In this document: one piece after another, positions 57,087 to 64,000 of the stretch
Position numbering within the stretch: the first letter of the stretch is position 1
Layout of the letters: the number at the start of each line of letters is the position of its first letter
Made by a program: the position numbers and the translations under genes
The notes under the pieces: generated by a model
What the model was told of the DNA's origin: nothing
Seen by the model: the letters and a program-made list of their open reading frames with translations, nothing else
The model's database searches: none
Origin: Teredinibacter waterburyi
GTDB lineage: Bacteria > Pseudomonadota > Gammaproteobacteria > Pseudomonadales > Cellvibrionaceae
DNA: 64,000 bases
Assembly (NCBI RefSeq): GCF_001922985.1
Contig: NZ_MRUH01000015.1
Coordinates: 1-64,000 of the forward strand
Direction of reading: 5' to 3'

Positions 57087-57728
57087 TTAGGGTGCGAGTC
57101 GGTTCGCTTCCCAGCTTGAGGATGCAGTACTAAATCTATATTCAAAGCGATCGTGGAGCCTGCTGCCGCCGCCCTGCCAAAACTCAAATACACTTGGCAC
57201 AACCCTGTAACCACCCCAAAAGTCGGGCAGCGGCACCTGTCCCGCCGCGAACTTTTCTTTCATCCGCTCATACTGCATTAATAGTGCTTGGCGAGATGAT
57301 ATTTTGCGGCTCTGCTGAGATGCCCAAGCTGCCAGTTGGCTGTCACGGGGGCGGGACAGGAAGTATTGCAATGACTCCGCCACAGGTACACGCATCGCTA
57401 AGCCTTCAATTTTGACCTGACGCTCCATCGAGTGCCAAGGGAAATGCAGCGATACCCGCGGGTTATGTGCTATATCTTCCGCTTTCCGACTGCCAAAGTT
57501 GGTGTAGAAAACAAAGCCCTCGCTATCAAAATGCTTCAGCAGCACAATGCGCTGACTCGGCTGCCCCTCTGGCGATACGGTCGCCAGCGTCATCGCCGTG
57601 GGGTCGGCCATACCCGATGCAACGGCCTGATCCAACCACAGCTTAAACTGCTCAAATGGATCTTCGGAAAGACTCTCGCGGTGCAAGCCCCCCGCTAAAT
57701 ATTCGCGCCGAATATCTTCTAATTTCAT
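57087..57728 (-). CDS. pdxH: Pyridoxamine/pyridoxine 5'-phosphate oxidase
   Basis: PdxH uses FMN and oxygen to make pyridoxal 5'-phosphate. The 213 residues match the usual length. Signatures: '[20 protein letters not shown]', '[20 protein letters not shown]', '[20 protein letters not shown]', '[16 protein letters not shown]' and the C-terminal '[20 protein letters not shown]'. It is convergent with the small YRGQ gene and divergent from mobA. Confidence 0.97.
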   Translation of the reverse strand: MKLEDIRREYLAGGLHRESLSEDPFEQFKLWLDQAVASGMADPTAMTLATVSPEGQPSQRIVLLKHFDSEGFVFYTNFGSRKAEDIAHNPRVSLHFPWHSMERQVKIEGLAMRVPVAESLQYFLSRPRDSQLAAWASQQSRKISSRQALLMQYERMKEKFAAGQVPLPDFWGGYRVVPSVFEFWQGGGSRLHDRFEYRFSTASSSWEANRLAP

Positions 57729-57828
57729 ATTTATAGTTCCAACAAATTCTTTTTCAAAGGCGGTATGCTAGGCTGCGGCATTATACCTAGGCTCAGTAAC
57801 GCTAGAGCGACTAAATTGATTCTTCCCT

Positions 57829-58497
57829 ATGTTCAGTGACGTTAAAACTTTACCCACATCAATGGATACTAGCGCGATAGTACTCGCCGGTGGTGAAAAT
57901 AGCCGCATGCAGGGGCGCAACAAAGCGTTGCTTGCGTTAAACAACCGCCGCTTTATTGATTACCTCCTCGATCGTTTACAACCGCAAGTCGCTAATACTT
58001 TAATCAGCCGCCACCAGCAAACAGCGCAATTTCCGTCGCCAGACGTGATGCAGATATGCGACCTGCCGATATCGAGTGATTCGGACATCACTAGACTTGG
58101 GCCGCTGGCTGGAGTCTACACAGGGTTGAAATGGCTGCAGCAGCATCAACCCAACACACGCTGGGCGCTGACAGTACCGAGCGATAGCCCGCTAATCCCA
58201 CGCAGTCTATTGCGCCAGCTAAGCGCAAAATGCGGTGACGCACGGTTGGTATACGCAACGAATGGAAATGATGCGCACTATTTAACGGCGCTTTGGCACC
58301 TAAGCCTAACAGACCGGCTTGAAGACTATTTAAATTCGGGCCAGCGCTCCGCCCATCAATTTTTAAAGCACGTAGACGCTGTCGCTGCAGAGGTGCGATT
58401 GTCTGATCATGGAGATGAAAGCTTTGCCAACGTTAATACCCCCAATGACTACCAAGTATTTGTCGATACGTTTAAAAAACACGTCGACCAAGAGTAG
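57829..58497 (+). CDS. mobA: Molybdenum cofactor guanylyltransferase
   Basis: MobA adds GMP to molybdopterin to form the bis-MGD cofactor precursor. The 222 residues have the nucleotide-binding 'AIVLAGGENSRMQGRNKALL' (LAGG-x-SxRM-x-x-x-K pattern) at about residues 16-36, 'LGPLAGVYTGLKWL', 'TVPSDSPLIPRSLL' with the conserved Asp, and 'FANVNTPNDY' near the C-terminus. A second ATG at 57862 is possible. The secreted unknown gene follows 19 bp after its stop. Confidence 0.9.
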   Translation: MFSDVKTLPTSMDTSAIVLAGGENSRMQGRNKALLALNNRRFIDYLLDRLQPQVANTLISRHQQTAQFPSPDVMQICDLPISSDSDITRLGPLAGVYTGLKWLQQHQPNTRWALTVPSDSPLIPRSLLRQLSAKCGDARLVYATNGNDAHYLTALWHLSLTDRLEDYLNSGQRSAHQFLKHVDAVAAEVRLSDHGDESFANVNTPNDYQVFVDTFKKHVDQE

Positions 58498-58516
58498 ATC
58501 GGCAAGGAACAGCTCA

Positions 58517-59392
58517 ATGCTGACAAAAATCGCGAAAAATTTCGCGAAACCTAACGCCCATACAATTTTCTGGTACTGCATCGTCTGCTTTGGTTTAACT
58601 CAAGCCACTGCCAGCGAAGATTGCACGCCAATAGCGGAGACGGCGTTGGAACGTTGTTTCTGTGAAATATTGGCAAAAGGTAGTGGTGAACAGCTACCCG
58701 CGTTCAGTGAGTTTCGCAAAAATTCCGAATCAATACAGAGATTGTTGCTGAAAAAGCCAGCTCGAAAAGCTGGTGTAAAACTACCAGACAAACGCAAAGC
58801 CCCATCTACAGCTACCGCAAAAAAACTGCCCGCAGCAGAATCGACTAGCCGTGATGTCCACGCGATTAGCGCGTCGGTTTCTCCAACGCAATCACCTGCT
58901 CAGGCAGAGCAAACTTCACAATTAACTGTATCTTTACCGCAACGCTGCCAACTGAACAAAGCGACGTTAAGTTGTGCAAACCATAAATATGTTCTGCAAG
59001 AAAACCTCAAACTACATGAGCTCGCGGCAAATGCGCTGAATAAAAACAATCAGCTGAGATTCGTTTCGCGCAACGGGTTCGCCACAGAAAGCGCCTATTT
59101 AACAGCTTGCTACCAAGATTATATTAAGCGCTTGCTGAGTATTGGCCTCGGTGCAGCGACCATGCCTTACTCTCGATTTGTCGAGGTACACAATGTATCG
59201 CCGGATAATTTCGAACAACGTTTTAGCGAGGTGTTTGAATTATTAAAACAGGAACGAAAAAGCCAAGCGATTCAACGTCGTTATGGCAACGCCTTCCCAG
59301 CAACTATCTCAGCCTGCATGGACCTTTCCAGCGACCTGATAGTTTGTGACAACCTAAAGCAAAACTGGGTTTACAAACGCGCTAAAAACTAA
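58517..59392 (+). CDS. Secreted protein of unknown function
   Basis: The true start is probably ATG 58517 (AAGGA 8 nt upstream); the frame read from 58409 overlaps mobA. This gives 291 residues with an N-terminal hydrophobic signal ('AHTIFWYCIVCFGLTQATAS', cleavage about residue 34). The mature protein has paired Cys residues ('DCTPIAETALERCFCEILAK', 'CQLNKATLSCANHKYVL', 'ISACMDL', 'IVCDNLKQNW'), suggesting disulphides, and a Pro/Ser/Ala-rich linker (about 90-145). Likely periplasmic. I do not recognise a family. It may be co-transcribed with mobA. A strong terminator follows. Confidence 0.7.
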   Translation: MLTKIAKNFAKPNAHTIFWYCIVCFGLTQATASEDCTPIAETALERCFCEILAKGSGEQLPAFSEFRKNSESIQRLLLKKPARKAGVKLPDKRKAPSTATAKKLPAAESTSRDVHAISASVSPTQSPAQAEQTSQLTVSLPQRCQLNKATLSCANHKYVLQENLKLHELAANALNKNNQLRFVSRNGFATESAYLTACYQDYIKRLLSIGLGAATMPYSRFVEVHNVSPDNFEQRFSEVFELLKQERKSQAIQRRYGNAFPATISACMDLSSDLIVCDNLKQNWVYKRAKN

Positions 59393-59422
59393 TCGTCCAA
59401 AAGGATGATTAAACCAGAATGA

Positions 59423-59449
59423 AAAAAGGCGCTAGAATTGCGCCTTTTT
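59423..59449. terminator. Bidirectional terminator between convergent genes
   Basis: AAAAAGGCGC / GCGCCTTTTT with a 7-nt TAGAATT loop, 30 bp after the secreted-protein gene and 56 bp before the end of the convergent beta-helix lipoprotein gene. T-runs exist on both strands. Confidence 0.9.
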
Positions 59450-59504
59450 CGCTTTCGCCCCCGGTTAATTCGTCGGGCGGCCTATGGGTATGCAGGGCTC
59501 TTTA

Positions 59505-62129
59505 TTACTTTTCGATTAACTCAAACTGCTGTAACCCAGAGTTAATAAAATAGTTGATATAGAAGGACTCACCAACCTCATCGCTCGACGTAAGCACATA
59601 GGCATCCTGCGCACGGTTCAACACGGAAACATAATCTCCAGCGTAGAGTAAACGCCAGCGAATAAACGAAGCGGATAACAAAGAGCTAGATGGGAAAGGG
59701 ATGGTAATCATGGAAACCGCACTGCTACTAGTGTAGAAACTCTGACTCGACGGAATCATCATCCGCGTTTCATCGTCGGCCGGCACCAAGAAAAGTGTAC
59801 CGCTACCCGCGTTCAAAAATTTCCAGTATTGGTCAGATGAGTCACTACAGTCCGCCATCATCACCTGAGCAAGATCGTTGTCAGGGTCGGTAATATCGCT
59901 GGTATTTTCCATTACGCACAAGGGAGACTCCGCACGACTGCGCAGCTGATAGATTGGCGTAGTAAAGCTGGTATTGATGCCGTCACCAATATAGCTCACG
60001 GTCGCGCCATCGATACTAACGTTGTCTGCAACAGCCACATCGCTAAGATTCGTGCCGTTCGCAAACACCACCGGAGCCTCGGCTAACCTTGCGGTATTTT
60101 GATAAACCTTCGCGCTATCGCCCCAATCACCACTATCGAAGCTGGTCGGCACATCTTCTAGCGCTATTAGTGCTGTAAGTTGTTGCGGAGCGGTCTCGGA
60201 ATAAAACGAGTTGTAACTAATATTCGCTAGATTGCCACGCGATACAACCGCAGCGCCCAGCTCTGCATCCGCAGAAACTGCGGTTACATCAACAATATTG
60301 AACTGTACAAAGGTCTGATCGCTATCAACTTTAAGATCAATCAGTTCTGCGCCACCAGTTGGCCCAACAAAGTTGTGGCGCAATTGATTATTGCTCGCCA
60401 AAAGCTGATCTTCGGCTAACTCAGTTGAGTCACCAACAACGATCGCCTCACCAAACACTTCACCACCAGTATCAGCACTTGCCCTTGGCATCATGCCGGT
60501 ATCCGCTATGATATTGCGGCGAATCTGGTTATCCGAACCACCCTGACTGATAATCAAGCCGCGCTCACCTATATCGGAAATGGTATTTGAATCAAACAAC
60601 ACGTTAGACGCGCCCAGTAACTCAACTCCCGTTTGCGCCGTCGCAAAATTTAAGTCGCGAACGTACCAGTTGTCACCGGTAAGCTGTAGCACTGACGCTT
60701 GGGTTAGGTCGGCTCCTATCAACACCGCTTCATTGCTACTATCAGATGAGCGCAGGATAATTCGCTGCTCGGCTGTACCGCTTTGCGCAGAATAGAAATG
60801 CGCGCTGTCCGAGCCGCTAGTGTCAACGGAAGCAACGCCTTCGTAGATGCCCGCCGCGACAACAATTTCATCGTTCGCCTGCGCATTCTGCAACGCCGCT
60901 TGCAGGTCTTCACTACTCGAGACTCGAACGCGATTAGTTGTTAAACGCTCCAAATACAATACATAGAGACGCTGTTTGTTGCCGTCCCGACTGGTAACTT
61001 GAATCACCACGGTACTTCTACCAACTTCGAGCGGAACGTCGAAACTATAGGGGTTGCCATCAACACTACTGATAGGGTCGGTTACACCGATAACTTGACC
61101 GTTAGCATCTGCCGTTGGCGAACCCACAACAACGACGGGCAAATCACCATCGGTATTAGCTTCTTCAACGCTTGGCTGGACAGTAAGCAGCACGCTCGCG
61201 GTATCGTTGTTTACCACACCGGTATAGGTCGGCGACATACAATAGAAGCTGCGATCCATAACCGCGCCGGAGACACTCATTGATTTAAGCGTTGTATCTC
61301 CATCGAGCTCCGCGGTGGTTCCCGCCTGCCGAGTCACCTGAAGTGAGTAGGTTTTCGGGCTGTCACCTACTTCAGCTGTGGATACAACCGTTATATCGTT
61401 TACACCTATCGCCAGGTCTAGGGGGGTATAAGTAAGGTGTTTAGCTGCTAAGCCATTTATCAACACACTGGTGGTGCGATCGACGGTTCGCGGTGAAACA
61501 GATACGGTACAACCGCTATACGCGACGCTGGCAGTGTAATTTAATTTTGCGCCATTAAAGCCATCAATGCCGTCACTAGCCTTAAGGGTTAAATACTCGA
61601 CGGGAGCATCATCGGTAGCCACGTGACCTTCATTTAGGACTTTCAGGCCGAGTAGCGAAGCATCTTCGTTGGCTCGATGTACATTCACGCTGTACTCGAA
61701 ATAATTCTTTCTATTGGCCGAAACGATCCGTACCACTATCAGGTTATCGCCTGGGGTCAAGGTTTTGGTATTGATTTCACCGGAGACGACTTCGACGCTT
61801 TCTAATACAGCGACCGTGGTATTGCCATCGGAATCTGTGCTGCGCCCTTTCTTATATATGTTCATTATCACGTCTGAGGATGCTGTTTGCGCAATAACAT
61901 CGACGCTTGCTACATCTTTCCCTACCTCTAAGACATATGGACCACCGTAGTTTTTATTAAACACCGGTTCGATATCTCCTCCGCTAAAGGTCAGAGAAAC
62001 GAGTGAAAGGTCGCTGAAGTTAGAGTGATCAATACTTGGATCAGTCGTACTGCTGCCGCCACAACTGGAGAGCAGGCTTACAGACAGCATATAAAGGAAA
62101 CTGAGAAATAAAGTTTTACAACGCAACAT
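59505..62129 (-). CDS. Parallel beta-helix lipoprotein with cadherin-like and ricin-like domains (paralogue of 16162-18603)
   Basis: Start ATG 62129 is preferred over TTG 62180, giving 874 residues with a lipoprotein signal ending 'SVSLLSSCGGSS'. Residues about 35-390 carry three cadherin-like beta-sandwich units ('LVSLTFSGGDIEPVFNKNYG', 'LKSMSVSGAVMDRSFYCMSP', endings like 'YSLQVTRQ' and 'YVLYLERL'). Residues about 395-720 are a right-handed parallel beta-helix with PL6/chondroitinase-B-like opening 'SSSEDLQAALQNAQANDEIV', 'AAGIYEG', 'RIILRSSDSSNEAVLIGA' and 'LTGDNWYVRDLNFA'. The last 150 residues are ricin-like ('PLCVMEN', 'DQYWKFLNAG', 'LQQFELIEK'). Domain order and many motifs match the gene at 16162, so the two are paralogues. 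It may bind or cleave a uronic-acid polysaccharide; catalytic residues were not verified. Confidence 0.8.
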   Translation of the reverse strand: MLRCKTLFLSFLYMLSVSLLSSCGGSSTTDPSIDHSNFSDLSLVSLTFSGGDIEPVFNKNYGGPYVLEVGKDVASVDVIAQTASSDVIMNIYKKGRSTDSDGNTTVAVLESVEVVSGEINTKTLTPGDNLIVVRIVSANRKNYFEYSVNVHRANEDASLLGLKVLNEGHVATDDAPVEYLTLKASDGIDGFNGAKLNYTASVAYSGCTVSVSPRTVDRTTSVLINGLAAKHLTYTPLDLAIGVNDITVVSTAEVGDSPKTYSLQVTRQAGTTAELDGDTTLKSMSVSGAVMDRSFYCMSPTYTGVVNNDTASVLLTVQPSVEEANTDGDLPVVVVGSPTADANGQVIGVTDPISSVDGNPYSFDVPLEVGRSTVVIQVTSRDGNKQRLYVLYLERLTTNRVRVSSSEDLQAALQNAQANDEIVVAAGIYEGVASVDTSGSDSAHFYSAQSGTAEQRIILRSSDSSNEAVLIGADLTQASVLQLTGDNWYVRDLNFATAQTGVELLGASNVLFDSNTISDIGERGLIISQGGSDNQIRRNIIADTGMMPRASADTGGEVFGEAIVVGDSTELAEDQLLASNNQLRHNFVGPTGGAELIDLKVDSDQTFVQFNIVDVTAVSADAELGAAVVSRGNLANISYNSFYSETAPQQLTALIALEDVPTSFDSGDWGDSAKVYQNTARLAEAPVVFANGTNLSDVAVADNVSIDGATVSYIGDGINTSFTTPIYQLRSRAESPLCVMENTSDITDPDNDLAQVMMADCSDSSDQYWKFLNAGSGTLFLVPADDETRMMIPSSQSFYTSSSAVSMITIPFPSSSLLSASFIRWRLLYAGDYVSVLNRAQDAYVLTSSDEVGESFYINYFINSGLQQFELIEK

Positions 62130-63207
62130 AAGTTTTGAATAGACCCAGAAAAGAGACCGTGAAGCGCATGCTTCGGCCAATTATTTTGTATGGGATTGCA
62201 GCAAACCAACTACGCGCTTGCCCCGCAATCCAGCGGTAACAAATAAGTTAGGCAACAAGTAACTCCAACCAGTGCGATAAACAACCACACCGTATCGATT
62301 AGTGCTATATACGCCGCCCAAATAGGGCCAACACGGTACTAGTTATCATCGATTGAGTAAAGCCTGATCAAACGAAATTAGCGGCTTGGGATTAAGCTGT
62401 AAATAGCGTCCGTAGTTGTAGAGCCTGCAATGTAACGAGAGTTCACTTTTGCGCTCCGAATAAGCTCCCGAAGTATTGGTATGTCACGAGCCGAATTAAC
62501 TTCACGACAACCTTAACAAGACTATTTTCACATATTAAGGCGCGAAAACTGTCTACATTTCGACCAGAAAATTATAAGAAAATGCAATCATCAATGAAAA
62601 AACGTATCGATAACGGCAACAAAGTACGAATTTCAGTAGATTTAATCTGGCGTATTTATCAATCCTGCATTTTTAGCTGAAAAAACAGACAAAACCGCCA
62701 GCGTCGAATACTTGGCGCGTTAGACTTCCTAAAAAACACAGACTTTAATGTGTGACAGAGAAAAGCGCACCCCCTACTTTGGCATTAATTAACCGATGAT
62801 TTTTACCGCTTAAACTGTCGAACAACGCACAAATCGATCTGACCATCATCTGTATAACGTTCCGGACGCCGGAATCTAATGTAAAAATATTCGCCACACC
62901 TAAGTCTGAAGGCGCCATAAAGTTGGCGCAAAAAACCTCTTACAAAGTATGAGTTGTCGCGATCGACGCGGCCAGAAAATTTACGTCCCTCGCCGAAAAA
63001 TGAGCAGAGCGCGCAATTACCAAAAAGCAAATACCTCAATAAATTCACAGACTTGCAAAACATAGGGGCCGCGATTCAACGCTTTCATTCGCCCCCTAGA
63101 TCCCCTAGAATGTGCCCCAGCGCCAAGCCTTTTGGCGCCTACTTCAACAATAAAAATAAAGCTCTACACTTAACGTCCAAATAAAAATAAACCACAGGAC
63201 CTTCACT
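62130..63207. other. Long intergenic region upstream of the cellulase gene
   Basis: A 1078-bp gap between the divergent beta-helix lipoprotein and the cellulase; both promoters must lie here. A 7-bp stem GCGCCAA/TTGGCGC with a 5-nt loop (63120-63138) lies about 70 bp before the cellulase ATG, without a T-run. The only sizeable frame, minus strand 62803-63063, is Arg/Phe/Tyr-rich with no signal or motif and is probably not a gene. No tRNA was recognised. Confidence 0.5.
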
Positions 63208-64000
63208 ATGATTAGCAACAAAGTAAAAAGTCTGTTTGCTACAGCAGCCGCTGCAGTATTCGCGACTTCCGTTGCCGTGGCAGATGTACCTGCCGTTTCG
63301 GTAAGTGGCAACCAAGTTCTTTTTGGTGGCCAAGCTAAAAGTCTCGCAGGTAACAGCTTCTTCTGGAGCAACACCGGCTGGGGCCAAGAGCGTTTTTACA
63401 CAGCTGAAACCGTTCGCTGGTTAAAGTCTGACTTTAAAGCCAGCATCGTTCGCGCCTCTATGGGTGTTGATGACGAAGGTGGTTATCTCGAAGACGCCAG
63501 CAACAAAACGCGTATCGAAACTGTTGTTGACGCAGCGATTGCTGAAGACCTATACGTCATCATCGATTGGCACTCACATCACGCCGAAGATTACCGAGCT
63601 GAATCCATTGCCTTCTTTGAAGAAATGGCTCGCAAATACGGTAACAACAACCACGTTATTTATGAAATTTACAACGAGCCGTTGCAGATTTCCTGGAGCA
63701 ACACGATCAAGCCTTACGCTGAAGCGGTAATTGGTGCGATTCGTGCGATTGACCCAGACAACCTTATTATTGTTGGTACGCCAAGCTGGTCACAGGACGT
63801 AGATGCCGCATCTAACGATCCAATCACTAGCTACTCCAACATTGCCTATACCCTTCACTTCTACGCTGGCACTCACCAGCAGTGGTTACGTGACAAAGCC
63901 ACTACCGCTATGAATAACGGTATCGCTTTGTTCGCAACCGAATGGGGTACTGTTGACGCCGACGGCGACGGCGCGGTTAACCGCTCCGAAACCAACGCTT
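63208..64000 (+). CDS. GH5 endoglucanase (cellulase), N-terminal part, cut by the window edge
   Basis: A secreted endo-beta-1,4-glucanase that cleaves cellulose. ATG 63208 has AGGA 8 nt upstream; the frame is open to 64000 (264 codons). A Sec signal covers residues 1-26 (Ala-rich, 'AAAAVFATSVAVADVPA'). The GH5 catalytic domain follows directly: 'LAGNSFFWSNTGWGQERFY', 'IVRASMGV', 'VIIDWHSHHAED', the acid/base Glu in 'YEIYNEPL' (about residue 156) and the nucleophile Glu in 'LFATEWGTVDADGDG' (about 248). The layout is like GH5 subfamily 2 (Cel5A/EGZ). Carbohydrate-binding modules, if any, lie beyond the window. Confidence 0.93.
   Translation, partial: MISNKVKSLFATAAAAVFATSVAVADVPAVSVSGNQVLFGGQAKSLAGNSFFWSNTGWGQERFYTAETVRWLKSDFKASIVRASMGVDDEGGYLEDASNKTRIETVVDAAIAEDLYVIIDWHSHHAEDYRAESIAFFEEMARKYGNNNHVIYEIYNEPLQISWSNTIKPYAEAVIGAIRAIDPDNLIIVGTPSWSQDVDAASNDPITSYSNIAYTLHFYAGTHQQWLRDKATTAMNNGIALFATEWGTVDADGDGAVNRSETNA

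Noticed and set aside
62803-63063. Minus-strand 86-codon frame upstream of the cellulase
   Set aside because: Composition (many Arg, Phe, Tyr, Cys) is not protein-like for this genome and no start signal is visible.
63464-63730. Plus-strand frame inside the cellulase gene
   Set aside because: It is in a different frame from the well-supported GH5 coding sequence and has no similarity of its own.

Overview
The window looks like chromosome of a marine, polysaccharide-degrading gammaproteobacterium, most likely of the Cellvibrionaceae (Saccharophagus/Teredinibacter-like). The reasons are a pseudomonad-type housekeeping gene order, a secreted GH5 cellulase at the right edge, several large Ser/Asn/Asp-rich surface lipoproteins, and intermediate base composition. 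The taxon is an inference; no rRNA or tRNA gene was seen.

Layout. (1) 1-8240, minus strand: a type I secretion locus (ABC transporter, membrane-fusion protein, TolC-like outer-membrane factor) next to the N-terminal 1005 codons of a giant repetitive adhesin. The adhesin carries a LapA-type retention module and a candidate LapG cleavage site. (2) 8588-12839: recX, recA (with an SOS promoter), pncC/cinA-like, a DUF4124 protein and an OmpA-family lipoprotein. (3) 12985-20253: rluF, an FG-GAP beta-propeller lipoprotein, a parallel beta-helix lipoprotein, an HPP membrane protein and a small zinc-ribbon-like protein. (4) 20613-30915: mutS, fdxA, rpoS, nlpD, a DUF368 (PopT-type) transporter, pcm, truD, ispF, ispD and ftsB. 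This is the classic gammaproteobacterial block, but surE is missing between truD and pcm, and a 15-bp minisatellite sits on the 3' end of rpoS. (5) 31089-42211: about 11 kb separating ftsB from eno, genes that are usually adjacent. It holds a LEA2-type lipoprotein, a REC-GGDEF-EAL protein overlapping a hybrid histidine kinase, NAD-malic enzyme, dbpA, a DUF2058 gene and a complete integron integrase (intI) with a LexA-like box but no visible cassettes. (6) 42287-50786: eno, kdsA, pyrG, tilS, an S9 peptidase and greB. (7) 50799-59392: two tandem HD-GYP phosphodiesterases, an aromatic/aspartate aminotransferase divergent from an Lrp/AsnC regulator, dgkA, a small unknown gene, pdxH, mobA and a secreted unknown. 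(8) 59505-62129: a second beta-helix lipoprotein, a paralogue of the one at 16162. (9) 63208-end: GH5 endoglucanase, cut by the window.

How they fit together. The Lap-type adhesin system (normally released or retained under cyclic-di-GMP control) shares the window with three cyclic-di-GMP enzymes, two HD-GYP and one GGDEF/EAL. The LapD/LapG pair itself is not here. The DNA-damage theme is recA and recX, with LexA-like boxes at recA and intI, plus mutS. The cellulase, the beta-helix lipoproteins and the FG-GAP lipoprotein suggest a surface adapted to polysaccharide. Several starts were moved inward from the longest open frame on the basis of ribosome-binding sites, signal peptides and family alignments recalled from memory; no database search was possible.
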